Numbered from the stretch's first letter, positions 10,721-20,534 are shown. The stretch: DNA of 64,000 nucleotides from Stenotrophomonas maltophilia (GCF_003205835.1 NZ_CP029773.1:1-64000), one strand, 5' to 3'. The notes: a model not told the origin generated them from the letters alone. Numbers and translations: made by a program.

Positions 10721-11389
10721 ATGACGGAACAACTAGTCGTTCACCGGTACGAACAACCCGATGACAAGGGGCTGAGCTGGCCTCGCATCGTCGGCATCGC
10801 GTTTGTAATTGCCCTGCATCTGGCCGCCTTCATGATGCTCCTCATTCCCGCCGTGGCTCCCAAGGCCGTTGCGGAGAAGGAGCGCAACGTCATGGTGACC
10901 ATCGTCGATGCGCCGCCGCCGCCGCCCCCGCCGCCGCCGCCGCCGCCGCCGACCGATACTCCGCCGCCGCCGGTGAAGAATCTGTCGCCGCCGAAGCCGT
11001 CGCCGGTCCCGCCGCCGCCGCAGGCGCCGGTCGTGGATGTGCCGGAACCGCGTCCGAACGATATCGTCACCCCGCCGTCGCCGCCTGCGCCGCCGGCACC
11101 TGCGACCTCGATCGAGGCCAGCGTGGACATCTCGTCGAAGGCCATGAATCCGCCGCGCTACCCGCCGGCAGCCTTCCGCGCTGGTATCCAGGGCGAAGTG
11201 ATCCTGATCATTGATGTCGATGCCAGCGGCAACGTCACCAATGTCACGGTGGAAAAGTCCAGCCGTAACCGCGACCTGGACCGTGCTGCGATGGAAGCAG
11301 CTCGCAAGTGGCGCTTCAACGCCGCTGAATCTGGCGGTAAGAAGGCGGCAGGTCGCGTTCGCGTCCCGGTCAACTTTGCGCTGAACTGA
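10721..11389 (+). CDS. tonB: TonB energy-transducing protein
   Basis: Couples the inner-membrane proton motive force to outer-membrane TonB-dependent receptors. The 222-residue product has a cytoplasmic N-terminus, one membrane anchor (about 24-48: VGIAFVIALHLAAFMMLLIP), a proline-rich periplasmic spacer with a run of 13 prolines, and the C-terminal TonB domain (about 135-222: RYPPAAFRAGIQGEV, ending VRVPVNFALN). ATG 10721 is preferred over an in-frame TTG at 10706. It heads the tonB-exbB-exbD1-exbD2 cluster. Two TonB-dependent receptors in this window (27471 and 44527) are plausible clients. Confidence 0.96.
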   Translation: MTEQLVVHRYEQPDDKGLSWPRIVGIAFVIALHLAAFMMLLIPAVAPKAVAEKERNVMVTIVDAPPPPPPPPPPPPPTDTPPPPVKNLSPPKPSPVPPPPQAPVVDVPEPRPNDIVTPPSPPAPPAPATSIEASVDISSKAMNPPRYPPAAFRAGIQGEVILIIDVDASGNVTNVTVEKSSRNRDLDRAAMEAARKWRFNAAESGGKKAAGRVRVPVNFALN

Positions 11390-11483
11390 TGCGTCCGGGT
11401 GGCCGCCTGGCCACCCCCGCTCCCGGTTCGATTGTTTAGCTTAGCTACACCCTTTATCACCACACACAACAAAGGTAAGCGTC

Positions 11484-12245
11484 ATGCTGCAGGAAATTTT
11501 CATCGCCGCTGCTGCCGGGGGCAATCCGTCCAACGCCCTGTCGCAGATGGGCTTCGAGCACCTGATCCACGAAATGACCACCAAGCCGGGTGATTTCGCG
11601 GTTTCCTGGGTCGTGCTGCTGACCCTGATCGCCATGTCGGCCATGTCCTGGTACTGGACCGTCATCAACATCTTCCGTGCCACCCGCCTGAAGAGCGCCG
11701 CTGATCGCGTCGTCAGCCTGTTCTGGGACACCCCGAACGCGCAGGACGCCATCCGTGCGATGGAAGAACAGCCGGCTTCCGAGCCGTTCTCGAAGATCGC
11801 CCTGGACGCTGCCCAGGCTGCTGCCCACCACCAGCGCGCTGAAGGCGGTGCTACCGGCGGCGTCGGTGAGAACCTGAGCCGTTCGGAGTTCGTCGACCGC
11901 GCTCTGCGTCAGGCCGTCACCCGCGAAAGCAACAAGCTGCAGTCGGGCATGACCCTGCTGGCCACCGTCGGTGCAACCGCTCCGTTCGTCGGTCTGCTGG
12001 GTACCGTGTGGGGCATCTACGGCGCGCTGATCAAGATCGGTGCCACCGGCTCCGCTTCGATCGACGCCGTTGCCGGCCCGGTGGGTGAAGCGCTGATCAT
12101 GACCGCGATCGGTCTGTTCGTCGCGATCCCGGCCGTGTTCGCCTTCAACTTCTTCAGCAAGATCAACAGCGCGACCATCAGCAAGTTCGATACCTTCGCG
12201 CACGACCTGCACGACTTCTTCGCCACCGGCTCGCGCGTCCGCTAA
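11484..12245 (+). CDS. exbB: ExbB proton channel (MotA/TolQ/ExbB family)
   Basis: Inner-membrane subunit forming the ExbB pentamer around ExbD. The 253-residue product has three membrane segments, at about 35-60, 150-175 and 195-225. It also has the family region LLATVGATAPFVGLLGTVWG and GPVGEALIMTAIGLFVAIPAV, which line the proton path. ATG 11484 follows an AAGG ribosome site. It lies 94 bases after tonB and 62 before exbD1, and is probably one operon with them. Confidence 0.96.
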   Translation: MLQEIFIAAAAGGNPSNALSQMGFEHLIHEMTTKPGDFAVSWVVLLTLIAMSAMSWYWTVINIFRATRLKSAADRVVSLFWDTPNAQDAIRAMEEQPASEPFSKIALDAAQAAAHHQRAEGGATGGVGENLSRSEFVDRALRQAVTRESNKLQSGMTLLATVGATAPFVGLLGTVWGIYGALIKIGATGSASIDAVAGPVGEALIMTAIGLFVAIPAVFAFNFFSKINSATISKFDTFAHDLHDFFATGSRVR

Positions 12246-12307
12246 TTGCGGCGCGCGTCACCCAGCGACGAACGTAAGTAGTCACCAAGATCTAGACGGA
12301 GCCCGTT

Positions 12308-12733
12308 ATGGCTTTCAGTAGTGGTAACAGCGGCGGCCCCATGGCCGACATCAACGTTACGCCCCTCGTGGACGTGATGCTGGTGCTGCTGATCATCTTC
12401 ATCATCACGGCGCCCCTGATGTCCCACAAGGTCAAGGTGGATCTGCCGGAAGCCAACCTGATCCAGAAGCCGGAAGACGCTGAAAAGCGTTCCGGACCGA
12501 TCACCCTGGCAGTCAAGGAAGACGGCTCGATCTACTGGAACGACGAAGAAATCAACAAGCAGACTCTCGAGTCGCGCTTGGCGACCGCCGCCCAGCAGAC
12601 CCCGCAGCCGCCGCTGAACCTGCGTGGTGACCGCACCACCAAGATGCGCGTCATCAACGACCTGACCAAGGTCGCGCAGGAGCAGGGCATGCTGGACGTC
12701 GGCTTCGTCGCGACCAAAGAAAAGGGGCAATAA
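12308..12733 (+). CDS. exbD: ExbD, first copy
   Basis: Single-pass inner-membrane partner of ExbB, 141 residues. The conserved segment [20 protein letters not shown] contains the essential proton-carrying aspartate (D in LVDVML). A periplasmic TolR/ExbD domain follows. The start [17 protein letters not shown] is almost the same as that of the next gene, showing they arose by duplication. The downstream exbD2 begins 3 bases after this stop, so translation is probably coupled. Confidence 0.95.
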   Translation: MAFSSGNSGGPMADINVTPLVDVMLVLLIIFIITAPLMSHKVKVDLPEANLIQKPEDAEKRSGPITLAVKEDGSIYWNDEEINKQTLESRLATAAQQTPQPPLNLRGDRTTKMRVINDLTKVAQEQGMLDVGFVATKEKGQ

Positions 12734-12736
12734 GCC

Positions 12737-13150
12737 ATGGCATTCAGTAGTGGTGGTGGCAAAGGCCCCATGGCAGACATCAACGTCACGCCCCTCGTGG
12801 ACGTGATGCTGGTTCTGCTGATCATCTTCATCGTGACCGCGCCGATCATGACGTACCCGATCGCCGTGGACCTGCCGCAGCGCGTGCTCAACCCACCGCC
12901 GCAGCTGGTCGAACCGCCGCCGCCGATCGAACTGAAGATCGACGCCAGCAACCAGGTCTCGTGGAACAACAGCCCGATCAATACCAGCGAGCTGCAGCAG
13001 CGGATGGAGCAGGAGGTCCAGCGTGACCCGACCAACCAGCCGGAACTGCGCATCGACGCCAGCCCGGATTCCGAGTACGACGTGATGGCCAAGGTTCTGG
13101 CCGCCGCGAAGAATGCTCAGATGAAGAAGATCGGTTTTGTGCAGCAGTAA
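12737..13150 (+). CDS. exbD2: ExbD, second copy
   Basis: A second ExbD-family protein, 137 residues, with the same N-terminal segment and proton-path aspartate ([18 protein letters not shown]). The periplasmic domain differs from the first copy and carries a [10 protein letters not shown] stretch. In Xanthomonas a tonB-exbB-exbD1-exbD2 order is known, with exbD2 dispensable for iron uptake but needed for other functions. The same split of duties is possible here. A strong terminator follows at 13189. Confidence 0.93.
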   Translation: MAFSSGGGKGPMADINVTPLVDVMLVLLIIFIVTAPIMTYPIAVDLPQRVLNPPPQLVEPPPPIELKIDASNQVSWNNSPINTSELQQRMEQEVQRDPTNQPELRIDASPDSEYDVMAKVLAAAKNAQMKKIGFVQQ

Positions 13151-13188
13151 TCGCAACACCGCAATACAACAGTCATGACGCGACTGCA

Positions 13189-13219
13189 GACGCCCCTGGA
13201 AACAGGGGCGTCTTTTTTT
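13189..13219 (+). terminator. Terminator of the tonB-exbBDD operon
   Basis: A 10-bp stem, GACGCCCCTG (13189-13198) and CAGGGGCGTC (13203-13212), with a GAAA tetraloop is followed by seven T residues. Confidence 0.95.
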
Positions 13220-13238
13220 GTGTCCGAGGGGTCCCATC

Positions 13239-13279
13239 GGGGTCAGATCCCTTTTCCTGCGGAAAAGGGATCTGACCCC
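13239..13279. repeat. GGGGTCAGATCC-type palindrome
   Basis: Perfect 19-bp inverted repeat: left arm 13239-13257 starting GGGGTCAGATCCC, loop TGC, right arm 13261-13279 ending TCTGACCCC. The same outer sequence recurs at 46877-46976 and 56359-56401. It lies between the tonB operon terminator and cls, 10 bases before the first possible cls start. It has no T-tract, and is an interspersed REP-type element. Confidence 0.85.
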
Positions 13280-13310
13280 AACAGGCAGCATGCGCCGCTA
13301 TGATCGGCGG

Positions 13311-14771
13311 ATGCTCGCCCTCTTCGACTCCCTGCGCCATTGGCTCGACGGCATCGCCCACCTCGGCACGATCCTGGCGGTGGCCTACCTGCTGTACCTG
13401 TTCGCGCTGGCGGGCTGGATCATGCTGCAGAAGCGCGAGCCGGTCGCCACGCTGAGTTGGATCCTGTCACTGGCGCTGCTGCCCTACCTGGGCCTCTTCA
13501 TCTACTACCTGCTGGGCCCGCAGAAGGTGAAGCGGCAGCGCCTGCGCCGTGGCCGCGCGCGTTCGGGCATGGAGCATTACAGCGATGTCTGCCCGCCCGA
13601 TGCCGACTGCACCGAGCTGGCGAAGATCGCCCAGGCCACGACAGGACTGGCACCGAGCAGTGCCACCGAAGTGACCTGGCTGGTGGACGGTGCGGCGACC
13701 TACGCCGCCTTGCTGGAAGCGGTCGCACAGGCGCGCGACCACGTGCATCTGGAGTACTACATCTTCAACCCGGACCACGCTGGCACTGCGCTGCGCGATG
13801 CCCTGGTCGAGCGCGCCCGCGCCGGTGTGCAGGTGCGCGTGCTGCTCGATGCCGTGGGATCGTCCGCCCTGCCCCGCCGCTTCCTGCAGCCCCTGCTGGA
13901 GGCGGGCGGCGAGGCGGTCTGGTTCCACCCGCGGCAGCTGCTGAAGCCGTTCAAGCGCCCCTGGTTGAACCTGCGCACGCATCGCAAGCTGGTGATCATC
14001 GATGGCCGTCTGGCGTTCACTGGTGGCATCAACATCACCGACGACGAGGATGAGAGCCGTAGGGCGGATGCCTATCGGGACCTGCACATGCGCATCCGCG
14101 GCCACGTGGTACGCAGCCTGCAGCTGGTGTTCGCCGAAGACTGGCTGTACGCCAGTGGACAGGATCCCTCGCGGATGGACGTCGCTCGTCTATGGCCGGC
14201 CGACATGCCGCTGCGCGGCGATGGCGCGATCAACGCCCAGGTGCTGGTGTCCGGCCCGGATTCGGGCTGGGAAACCATTCACCGCCTGCACGTGGCGGCG
14301 ATCCAGGAAGCGCACGCGCGGGTGTGGCTGGTGACGCCCTATTTCGTGCCCGGCGAAGCGGCGCGGATGGCACTGACCTCGGCCGCACTGGGCGGACTGG
14401 ACGTGCGCCTGCTGGTACCGAAGATGAGTGATTCCTGGTTCGTCACCCAGGCCGCACGCTCCTATTTCGACGAGCTGCTGCACGCCGGCGTGAAGATCTA
14501 CGAGTACGGCCCGCGCATGCTGCACACCAAGGCGTTCATCGCCGACGACGATGTCTGCATCGTTGGCAGCGCCAACTTCGACCACCGCAGCTTCCGGCTC
14601 AACTTCGAGCTGTCGATGATGATCAGCGACCGTGACCGTGTCGCCGCGCTGGCCGAACTGCTGCAGGGCGAATTCGACCGCGCCACCCGCGTGCATGACC
14701 AGGCCGGCCGCTCGCTGTGGCTGCACCGCCTGCCGGAGGCCTTCGCGCGGCTGGCCTCGCCGCTGCTCTGA
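13311..14771 (+). CDS. cls: Cardiolipin synthase (phospholipase D family)
   Basis: Makes cardiolipin from two phosphatidylglycerols at the inner membrane. The 486-residue product has two N-terminal membrane segments (LGTILAVAYLLYLFALAGWI and LSWILSLALLPYLGLFIYYL) and two HKD catalytic motifs, HRKLVIIDGRLAFTGGIN and HTKAFIADDDVCIVGSAN. Length and layout fit ClsA. ATG 13311 is chosen; ATG 13290 (MRRYDRRMLALF) is also possible. The frame stays open upstream through the palindromic repeat, which should not be coding. Confidence 0.94.
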   Translation: MLALFDSLRHWLDGIAHLGTILAVAYLLYLFALAGWIMLQKREPVATLSWILSLALLPYLGLFIYYLLGPQKVKRQRLRRGRARSGMEHYSDVCPPDADCTELAKIAQATTGLAPSSATEVTWLVDGAATYAALLEAVAQARDHVHLEYYIFNPDHAGTALRDALVERARAGVQVRVLLDAVGSSALPRRFLQPLLEAGGEAVWFHPRQLLKPFKRPWLNLRTHRKLVIIDGRLAFTGGINITDDEDESRRADAYRDLHMRIRGHVVRSLQLVFAEDWLYASGQDPSRMDVARLWPADMPLRGDGAINAQVLVSGPDSGWETIHRLHVAAIQEAHARVWLVTPYFVPGEAARMALTSAALGGLDVRLLVPKMSDSWFVTQAARSYFDELLHAGVKIYEYGPRMLHTKAFIADDDVCIVGSANFDHRSFRLNFELSMMISDRDRVAALAELLQGEFDRATRVHDQAGRSLWLHRLPEAFARLASPLL

Positions 14772-14811
14772 CGCAGCGCTACACTGCGGCGATCATCCGG
14801 GGAGCCCGACT

Positions 14812-15081
14812 ATGTACTGGTTGTACCTGCTGCTGGCGCTGGGCTGCTTTGCCTTCGCGCTGAAGACCCCGAGCGCGGGGTTGATGACCCTGTGCCTGCT
14901 GGCTGCCCTGGCCTTCCTGCTGGCCTGGGTACGCGGCCGCTACGTGGCCCGTTTCGGCGACCTGCAGCGTGACCCGGCCACCCTGATCGATGCCGAAGAG
15001 CTGCGCCGCCTGCGCGAACAGGCCCAGGCCCGCCACAATGATGACGCCACCGACCACGATCCGTCCCCTCTTTCCAAGTAG
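14812..15081 (+). CDS. Small inner-membrane protein of unknown function
   Basis: 89 residues. Two closely spaced hydrophobic segments (MYWLYLLLALGCFAFAL and GLMTLCLLAALAFLLAW) are followed by a charged cytoplasmic-looking tail rich in E, R and D. A ribosome site GGGGAG lies 7 bases before ATG 14812. It sits between cls and pdxJ, 9 bases before pdxJ, so co-transcription with pdxJ is likely. I do not recognise a family. Confidence 0.75.
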   Translation: MYWLYLLLALGCFAFALKTPSAGLMTLCLLAALAFLLAWVRGRYVARFGDLQRDPATLIDAEELRRLREQAQARHNDDATDHDPSPLSK

Positions 15082-15090
15082 TCCCGTTCC

Positions 15091-15834
15091 ATGACCCAGC
15101 TCAGCGTCAACGTCAACAAGATCGCCGTCCTGCGCAATTCGCGCGGCGGCGCCGAACCGGACGTGGTGCGTGCCGCCCAGGCTTGCCTGGATGCCGGTGC
15201 GCATGGCATCACCGTGCACCCGCGACCGGACCGCCGCCACATCACCGCCGAGGACGTGCTGGCCCTGTCCACGCTGACCCGCGCCCGAGGCGTGGAGTTC
15301 AACATCGAAGGCAATCCGTTCGCGCCGCCGCGAGAGGGCTACCCCGGCCTGCTGCCGCTGTGCGCGCAGACCCGCCCGGCGCAGGCCACCCTGGTGCCCG
15401 ACAGCGACGGCCAGATCACCTCCGACCACGGCTTCGACTTCGAGCGCGATGCCGAGCGCCTGCGCCCGCTGGTGGCCGACCTGAAGGCGATGGGTTGCCG
15501 GGTCAGCCTGTTCGTCGACGCGGGCAACCCGCTGCTGGAGCAGGCGGCCGAAGTGGGTGCGGACCGCATCGAGCTGTATACCGGGCCCTATGCGGAGGCG
15601 CATGCGGCTGGCGATGCCGACGCGATGCTGGCGTTGTTCGCCACTGCTGCTCGACGAGCGCAGGCTGTCGGCCTGGGCGTCAATGCTGGCCACGACCTGT
15701 CGCAGGACAACCTGCGCGACTTCCTGGCCCACGTGCCGGAGGTGCTGGAGGTCTCGATCGGCCACGCGCTGATCGGCGAAGCGCTGTACGACGGGCTGGA
15801 TGCCACCGTGCGCGGGTACCTGGCGCTGCTTTGA
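15091..15834 (+). CDS. pdxJ: Pyridoxine 5'-phosphate synthase
   Basis: Condenses 1-deoxyxylulose 5-phosphate with 3-amino-2-oxopropyl phosphate in the DXP-dependent route to vitamin B6. The 247-residue TIM-barrel protein starts [20 protein letters not shown] and has the family segments [31 protein letters not shown] and [13 protein letters not shown]. The sequence is complete with normal length. It follows the small membrane protein gene by 9 bases. The repeat after it at 15843 probably bounds the transcript. Confidence 0.96.
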   Translation: MTQLSVNVNKIAVLRNSRGGAEPDVVRAAQACLDAGAHGITVHPRPDRRHITAEDVLALSTLTRARGVEFNIEGNPFAPPREGYPGLLPLCAQTRPAQATLVPDSDGQITSDHGFDFERDAERLRPLVADLKAMGCRVSLFVDAGNPLLEQAAEVGADRIELYTGPYAEAHAAGDADAMLALFATAARRAQAVGLGVNAGHDLSQDNLRDFLAHVPEVLEVSIGHALIGEALYDGLDATVRGYLALL

Positions 15835-15842
15835 TGCATTGC

Positions 15843-15910
15843 AGCCGAGCGTAGGCTCGGCTCTACAAGGTCTCTGCATCAATTGTAGAGCCGAGCCCAT
15901 GCTCGGCTCA
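15843..15910. repeat. AGCCGAGC-type palindromic repeat pair
   Basis: Two hairpins, AGCCGAGC...GCTCGGCT at 15843-15863 and 15888-15908, are joined by a short spacer with TCTACA and TGTAG borders, so the pair itself forms a larger inverted repeat. Related copies lie at 25957-26030 and 50232-50303. Confidence 0.8.
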
Positions 15911-15976
15911 GCACAGTCCTGAACCCTTCAGGCGGCCGTCGCAGCCAATGAGACAGCCTCGACGTACCCTGCCGCA

Positions 15977-17068
15977 ATGGGTATCGCGATCAAGGGCCGA
16001 GGTTCCACGTCCCACCTTGCCGGGCGCTTTGAAAGCACCGTCAGCGAGGCGGTGGACGACGGCTGGGCGGTCGACGAGAGCGAGGAATTCCTCGCCCCGC
16101 GCCTGCGCACCGAGGTGCGTGCCGAAACCGCACGCAGCATCATCACCCGCAACAATTCGCCGGACGTCGGCTTCAGTCAATCGGTGAATCCCTACCGCGG
16201 TTGCGAGCATGGATGCTCGTACTGCTTTGCACGCCCCTCGCATGCCTATCTGAATCTGTCGCCGGGCCTGGATTTCGAGACCAAGCTGTTCGCCAAGACC
16301 AATGCGCCGCAACTGCTGCGCAAGGAGCTGTCGAAGCCGGGTTACGTGCCGCAGCCGATTGCGCTGGGCATCAACACCGATGCGTACCAGCCGATCGAGC
16401 GCAAGTTCAAGCTGACGCGCCAACTGATCGAAGTGATGCTGGAGACCAAGCATCCGTTCTCGCTGATCACCAAGAACGCACTGGTCGAGCGCGACATCGA
16501 TCTGCTCGCGCCGCTGGCCGCGGAGAACCTGGTCAGCGTGCATTTCTCGGTGACCTCGCTGGACCCGCATCTCTCCGCGAAGCTGGAGCCGCGTGCATCA
16601 GCGCCACATGCACGGCTGCGCGCGATGAAACGCCTGCACGAAGCAGGCATTCCGGTGGGCGTGATGGTGGCGCCGGTGATTCCGTGGATCAACGACAGCG
16701 AGCTGGAAGCCGTGCTGGAGGCCGCGCACGACGCAGGTGCCAGCACCGCAGGCTACGTGCTGCTGCGCCTGCCGCTGGAAGTGGCGCCGCTGTTCCGCGA
16801 CTGGCTCGATACCCATCATCCCGATCGCGCCGCACATGTGATGAGCACGATCCAGCAGCTGCGCGGCGGCAAGGACTACGACAGCCAGTTCGGCACGCGC
16901 ATGCGTGGCCAGGGCGTGTATGCGGAGCTGTTGAACAACCGCTTCAAGCTGGCACGCAAGCGGTTGGGCTTCAATGCGCAGAACAGCCATTGGCCGAAGC
17001 TGGATTGCAGCCGGTTCCAGAAGCCGCTGCCGCCGCGCAAGGACTCGCCGCAGGGTTCGTTGTTCTGA
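15977..17068 (+). CDS. PA0069-type radical SAM protein
   Basis: A 363-residue radical S-adenosylmethionine protein. The cluster motif is CEHGCSYC in VNPYRGCEHGCSYCFARPSH (CX3CX2C), as in the spore photoproduct lyase-like family that includes Pseudomonas PA0069. The following TIM-barrel part contains GINTDAYQPIERKFKLTR and ITKNALVERDIDLL. The substrate of these proteins is not established. It stands alone between the repeat after pdxJ and the Rhs island. ATG 15977 has no strong ribosome site; a later start is possible but would trim the conserved N-terminal region. Confidence 0.85.
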   Translation: MGIAIKGRGSTSHLAGRFESTVSEAVDDGWAVDESEEFLAPRLRTEVRAETARSIITRNNSPDVGFSQSVNPYRGCEHGCSYCFARPSHAYLNLSPGLDFETKLFAKTNAPQLLRKELSKPGYVPQPIALGINTDAYQPIERKFKLTRQLIEVMLETKHPFSLITKNALVERDIDLLAPLAAENLVSVHFSVTSLDPHLSAKLEPRASAPHARLRAMKRLHEAGIPVGVMVAPVIPWINDSELEAVLEAAHDAGASTAGYVLLRLPLEVAPLFRDWLDTHHPDRAAHVMSTIQQLRGGKDYDSQFGTRMRGQGVYAELLNNRFKLARKRLGFNAQNSHWPKLDCSRFQKPLPPRKDSPQGSLF

Positions 17069-17267
17069 GGCAACCATCGGCGGGACCGATCACATTCAGC
17101 CGGATGACAGCGATGCGATGTACTTCGCAGTATCGGCGACCGACATTCGCGGACGCGCACTTCTGCGCTGTTCAATCCGCTGAACATCAGATTACTATTC
17201 ATGCCCCTGAACCACTTGTTCAGGCGCGAGTTGGCACTGATCCAGAAATTCAAGGAACACCAAGAGC

Positions 17268-20200
17268 ATGGAGCTCCGTTCGACAAGTGCGTCTGTTACC
17301 GCCCTTCTGTTGATCCCATTGATGGTGACAAGTACCTGTTGGGTCCCTGTCGCTTCTGCGAGGAAGGCAACTCACGTCTATCTCCAGAATAACAATGGCA
17401 GTTCCGACGCCAAGGACATGGACAGGATCACCGTCACCCATACACGTGGCCCGGCGATCGGATCATCGGGTGTAATCTCCATCGGCCGAGGCGTCACCTA
17501 CCACTCCGATATCTCCATGCCTGCCAAAACGGCGCTGGAACAGCAAACGGATGATCGCCGTGACGACTGCAGTGAGCGCAAGGGCAATCCTGTAGTGCTC
17601 TATACCGGCAACAAGGTAGAGATCGAGCGCGACTTCACCGTCAATGGGGAAATGGGCCTGTTCCTCGAGCGCACCTACAATCACCACTGGAGCGCTGCGG
17701 GCCTGTTCGGCAATCACTGGATCAGCAACTTCGACTACAGCCTGGCGTTCTCCAACGCGCAGAAGACGGCGTGGGCACAGCGCCCGGATGGCCGACGCAT
17801 CAAGCTGATCTGGAATGAGGCCCAAGCGCGATGGAACGAGGATCGTGCCAAGCCGATCGCGTACCTGGTGAAGAACAGCGATGGAAGTTTCACGCTGAAC
17901 AACGAAGAGCTTGGAATCGAGCGCTACAACACAGACGGCTACATAACCGAACTCCGTAACGAGCAAGGTGTGTACTGGAGCTTTGCCTACATCAACAAGT
18001 ATCTGCAGACGGTCACCCACTCGTCAGGTCGCAGCATCCAGTTCACGTGGAACAATGGTCTGCTGACTCAGGCCAAGGACCCGGCTGGGAATGTCTACCA
18101 GTATGGCTATACCGCCGACGTGTTCGGAGCGGGCCGCGCCCGCCTTGCCAGCGTAACGTTGCCAGGTGCGCCGCAGACGACCATTACCTATCACTATGAA
18201 GACGCGCGCTATCTGGGGGGATTCACCGGAAAATCCTATAACGGCGTGCGGTACTCCACCTTCGCATACGATGCCAACAAGCGAGCGACGCTGTCGGAGC
18301 ATGCCGGTGGGATAGAGCGGCATACCTTCAGCTACCTGGTCGAGAGCAGTGCGCCGGTGGCAGCACCTCCTGCGCCTGCCCGGCCGGGCGGTGTCCGCGG
18401 CAGCGAAGAGACCGGGTGGTGTGAGTACAACCCACGCCAGGGTCAGATCTGCATTCAACCCCGCTCGCTGCCGGGTGGTCCGATCCAACTTGCTGCACGT
18501 AGCGGGTCACAGAGCACGCTTCTGGCGGCAACGGATGACCGGACACGTCCGGTCAAGCTGAAAGTCAGCGAGACCAACCCACTGGGACGTACCACCACGT
18601 ATGCCTACGAGGATGGTCGTCAGGTGTCGGTGACCGGAAGCCGGTCATCGACCTGCCCTGCGAGCTACAAGGAGCGAACGTACGATGCCAACGGAAACCC
18701 GGACATCGTTCATGACTTCGTCGACAACATCACCGACTTCGACTACAGCCCCGAAGGCAACCTGTTGAAGAAAAGCGAGGCCGTTGGAAGCTCGGCCGAA
18801 CGCGCCACGCTCTATCAATGGGACGCGGCAGGACGTCATCTGCTGAAAGAAACGCTTGTCGGCGATGGCGAAACCACCTTCACCTACGATGGCAGAGGCA
18901 ACGTCAGCTCTGCGACGATACGAAATTTGACGGCGGTGGGTGTAAACGGCCAAGCAAGAACCACACATTACACCTACACCTATCACGCTAACGGGCTGAC
19001 GGCTTCCATCAAAGAGGATGGTCCTCTGGCACAGGACGACATCACGTCCACATTCGATGCGAAGGGAGATCTGTCCAGCGTCACCAATGCATTGGGACAC
19101 AAGGTGACGTACTCGGCCTACAACGAACTGGGCTTGCCGGGTCGCATTACCGGTATCAATGGTGACGTCCGTGAAATTACCTATGACGCCCGTGGGCGTG
19201 TGTTGACGGATCGAATCAATACGGGCTCGGGTTGGGCCACGACGACGACGACCTACAACGCGACCGGCGACATCGCCAGCGTAACCACACCTGTTGGAAT
19301 CAGGACCCAGTACAGCTACGACGCAGGACGTCGACTGCTGACCGAAGTGTATCCACTGGGCAATGGCACCTGGTCATGGACGCGCCATAGCTACGATACG
19401 GCTTCAAACCGCACCCGCACTGAGAAAGCCTTCACCGACTATGCCGGTGACAGCATGGTCAAGGGCGTCGTCGATGGCGTCATCCACGATACACAGTGGA
19501 ACTGGTTCGTCAGCGGTTGGGCGTGTTCAACGGGTTCACGGAGCTCCATTCTGGTAGACGCGTATGCAGATGGTGGTGTGTACCTTGGAGGTTCGCAGGC
19601 AAACCTGGCGAGTGAGCCTGGCGTCGCAGCGGAGTGCGGTACCAGTGGAACGAGCTATCGGTTCGAGATTCCACTGACGCTGGCCAACCGGCAGAAGCTG
19701 GGGGATCGCAAGATCGTGGTGTACGGCGTCTCGCCGCTTGGCAGCAGCAGCAATCGTTCGCTGGGCAACTCGGGAGTATTTGCAATACCCAGCGCAAACA
19801 TCACCGGAGATATCGGAGGTGTTGTGCAGGATGCCGGTTGGAACTACACCGTCGAAGGCTGGGCATGTTCGATCGGTGTGGATGCGTCGATCGACGTGCA
19901 CGTATACGCGGGTGGAGCAGCGGGCGGCGGTACCTACGTGGCGAGTGCACGCGCGAATCATGCCTCTGATGCGAACATTGCCAACGCGTGTCAAGCGCAG
20001 GGCCGTGCTTACTACTTCCGTGTACCCCTGGATGCAGGCATGCGCGCTTCCCATGGGGGAAAGAGCATCTACATCCATGGCATCTCCCCCGTCGGCGGCC
20101 ACAATCTCACCATCAATCGATCAGGTGCCTTCTCCATTCCGGCCATCACACGGACCGCCGACCTCGTCACTGCTTCTGCTGCGCCCACGCATATCTTCAA

Positions 20201-20519
20201 TGGCCAGTCATCGAGCGTGACCTTCCAGTTCCGCAATACCGGCAATGTCATCTGGACTCCTGGCGACACCTACATGGTGCTCAAGACTCTGCGCACCAGC
20301 GATGCCATCGGGCTTTCAGGTCCGGTAGCGCCTGGCGCGGTCGCAACGTTCACCGTGAATGTTGCGCCGGTGAACAGTGGTAGTGGCGTGGCTCAGTTCC
20401 AGTACCTGGGTCAGCTGGCGTCGGGGCCTACTGCCTGGGGCCCACAAGGCCAGGTAACCGTGAGAGCAGAGAACGACAAGGGCAGTTGCAACCCGAAATT
20501 CTGTGAAGAACCGCGCTAA
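17268..20519 (+). CDS. Exported Rhs/YD-repeat protein with GWAC repeats and Ig-like domain
   Basis: 1083 residues, unusual architecture. A signal-peptide-like N-terminus (ALLLIPLMVTSTCWVPVASA) is followed by a DUF6531-like Rhs start (NPVVLYTGNKVEIERDF near 106) and YD repeats (TYDGRGNVSS, TYDARGRVLT, SYDAGRRLLT) to about 720. Two tandem repeats of about 115 residues come next (about 731-843 and 845-963), each with GWACS and a VSPLG- or ISPVG-type end. The last part (about 963-1070) is an Ig-like domain of NBR1 type (SVTFQFRNTGNVIWTPGD). It lacks the core DPxG end and any toxin tip, which the next gene supplies 15 bases later. The two proteins probably assemble together, as split Rhs/Tc shells do. 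That is inference. Confidence 0.8.
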   Translation: MELRSTSASVTALLLIPLMVTSTCWVPVASARKATHVYLQNNNGSSDAKDMDRITVTHTRGPAIGSSGVISIGRGVTYHSDISMPAKTALEQQTDDRRDDCSERKGNPVVLYTGNKVEIERDFTVNGEMGLFLERTYNHHWSAAGLFGNHWISNFDYSLAFSNAQKTAWAQRPDGRRIKLIWNEAQARWNEDRAKPIAYLVKNSDGSFTLNNEELGIERYNTDGYITELRNEQGVYWSFAYINKYLQTVTHSSGRSIQFTWNNGLLTQAKDPAGNVYQYGYTADVFGAGRARLASVTLPGAPQTTITYHYEDARYLGGFTGKSYNGVRYSTFAYDANKRATLSEHAGGIERHTFSYLVESSAPVAAPPAPARPGGVRGSEETGWCEYNPRQGQICIQPRSLPGGPIQLAARSGSQSTLLAATDDRTRPVKLKVSETNPLGRTTTYAYEDGRQVSVTGSRSSTCPASYKERTYDANGNPDIVHDFVDNITDFDYSPEGNLLKKSEAVGSSAERATLYQWDAAGRHLLKETLVGDGETTFTYDGRGNVSSATIRNLTAVGVNGQARTTHYTYTYHANGLTASIKEDGPLAQDDITSTFDAKGDLSSVTNALGHKVTYSAYNELGLPGRITGINGDVREITYDARGRVLTDRINTGSGWATTTTTYNATGDIASVTTPVGIRTQYSYDAGRRLLTEVYPLGNGTWSWTRHSYDTASNRTRTEKAFTDYAGDSMVKGVVDGVIHDTQWNWFVSGWACSTGSRSSILVDAYADGGVYLGGSQANLASEPGVAAECGTSGTSYRFEIPLTLANRQKLGDRKIVVYGVSPLGSSSNRSLGNSGVFAIPSANITGDIGGVVQDAGWNYTVEGWACSIGVDASIDVHVYAGGAAGGGTYVASARANHASDANIANACQAQGRAYYFRVPLDAGMRASHGGKSIYIHGISPVGGHNLTINRSGAFSIPAITRTADLVTASAAPTHIFNGQSSSVTFQFRNTGNVIWTPGDTYMVLKTLRTSDAIGLSGPVAPGAVATFTVNVAPVNSGSGVAQFQYLGQLASGPTAWGPQGQVTVRAENDKGSCNPKFCEEPR

Positions 20520-20534
20520 GGAAAGCCCAGGAAC

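Noticed and set aside
10905..11100. Long CCG-rich run as a DNA repeat element
   Set aside because: It is the proline-rich spacer of TonB in frame; no separate repeat is needed to explain it.
17201..17392. A 63-codon frame with CVCYRP and CRFCEEG Cys pairs overlapping the Rhs start
   Set aside because: It is in another frame of the first Rhs gene's 5' end, and no family or ribosome site supports it.
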